Shown piece by piece: positions 12,735 through 12,952 of a DNA stretch of 12,952 bases. Below the pieces are notes generated by a model. The model did no database searches and was not told where the DNA came from. It was given only the letters and a program-made list of their open reading frames with translations. The position numbers were made by a program, and so were the translations under genes. Numbering within the stretch: position 1 is the first letter of the stretch; each line of letters starts with the position of its first letter. The stretch is from Bacillota bacterium (GTDB lineage Bacteria; Bacillota; Clostridia; Oscillospirales; Oscillospiraceae). The stretch is taken from assembly GCA_023406225.1 (NCBI GenBank), contig JAEXWS010000056.1, positions 1 through 12,952 on the forward strand, written 5' to 3'.

Positions 12735-12952
12735 TCACGCGGTCTCCGTGAAAGCGAGGCAGGTGTCCTCCGTCCCCGCCGCCGCGGCCAGGAAGGCCCG
12801 CAGGCCCCCGCCGCCCGCCTGGTCCCCCAGCCAGACGGACACGCCGCCCCGCCGGGCGTTCACCCGCTGGAGCAGCGTCTCCGCGCTGGAGGCGCCCCAC
12901 AGTCCGTAGGCGGACCGGTCCAGGTCCGCCTCCAGGCAGCGGTAGCCCGCCC
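12735..12952 (-). CDS. Unrecognised protein, 3' end only
   Basis: An open frame enters from the right edge and ends at TGA (12737-12735), giving the last 71 residues of a larger protein. It has no start codon in view. The translation is Ala/Gly-rich but has balanced, protein-like content (for example LDRSAYGLWGASSAETLLQ and RGGVSVWLGDQ) and third-position GC bias like the neighbouring genes. I do not recognise the family. It ends about 37 bases before the operon promoter, with no clear terminator between, so some read-through into the response-regulator operon is possible. Confidence 0.6.
   Translation of the reverse strand, partial: AGYRCLEADLDRSAYGLWGASSAETLLQRVNARRGGVSVWLGDQAGGGGLRAFLAAAAGTEDTCLAFTETA

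Overview
The window looks like chromosomal DNA from a GC-rich member of the Clostridia, most likely an Oscillospiraceae-type gut anaerobe (inference). The support is strong AGGAGG ribosome-binding sites, an M-box magnesium riboswitch ahead of mgtE, a sigma-54 type promoter, a DUF1540 cysteine-rich protein and a Gram-positive style two-component/HtrA operon. Most coding DNA is visibly GC-rich (one counted 60-base line inside mgtE is 67% GC). A stretch at about 6270-6985 is much poorer (two counted lines are 33% GC).

Layout, left to right. (1) 16-3038, minus strand: an operon read pdxA -> tctB -> tctA, i.e. a PdxA-family dehydrogenase and the two membrane subunits of a tripartite tricarboxylate transporter. 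The solute-binding subunit TctC is not in view. It is preceded by an almost ideal sigma-54 promoter (3121-3136) and a GTTTCA/TGAAAC palindrome further upstream, which suggests inducible control by an enhancer-binding protein. The likely job is uptake and oxidation of a small hydroxy acid, such as a four-carbon sugar acid, rather than vitamin B6 synthesis. (2) 3364-4356, minus strand: a stand-alone aldo/keto reductase with its own promoter and a long stem-loop after its stop. (3) 4465-6215, plus strand: promoter, M-box riboswitch, intrinsic terminator, mgtE and a strong terminator, a complete magnesium-sensing transport unit. (4) 6225-6985: AT-rich island with a nested palindrome and two overlapping small minus-strand genes (ribbon-helix-helix protein, Cys-rich protein). 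(5) 6989-7995, plus strand: a DUF1540 protein, then a TauE/SafE-type permease split into two overlapping half-genes, closed by a bidirectional terminator. (6) 8004-12698, minus strand: an apparent operon of response regulator -> histidine kinase -> membrane-anchored HtrA protease -> secreted protein with EF-hand-like loops. This resembles envelope-stress systems such as CssRS/HtrA of Bacillus (analogy, not demonstrated orthology). (7) 12735-12952, minus strand: the 3' end of an unrecognised gene.

No tRNA, rRNA, CRISPR array, transposase or phage structural gene was found. The points most worth following are the sigma-54/palindrome control of the pdxA-tctBA operon, the split TauE/SafE pair, the low-GC island and the HtrA operon with its uncharacterised secreted partner.
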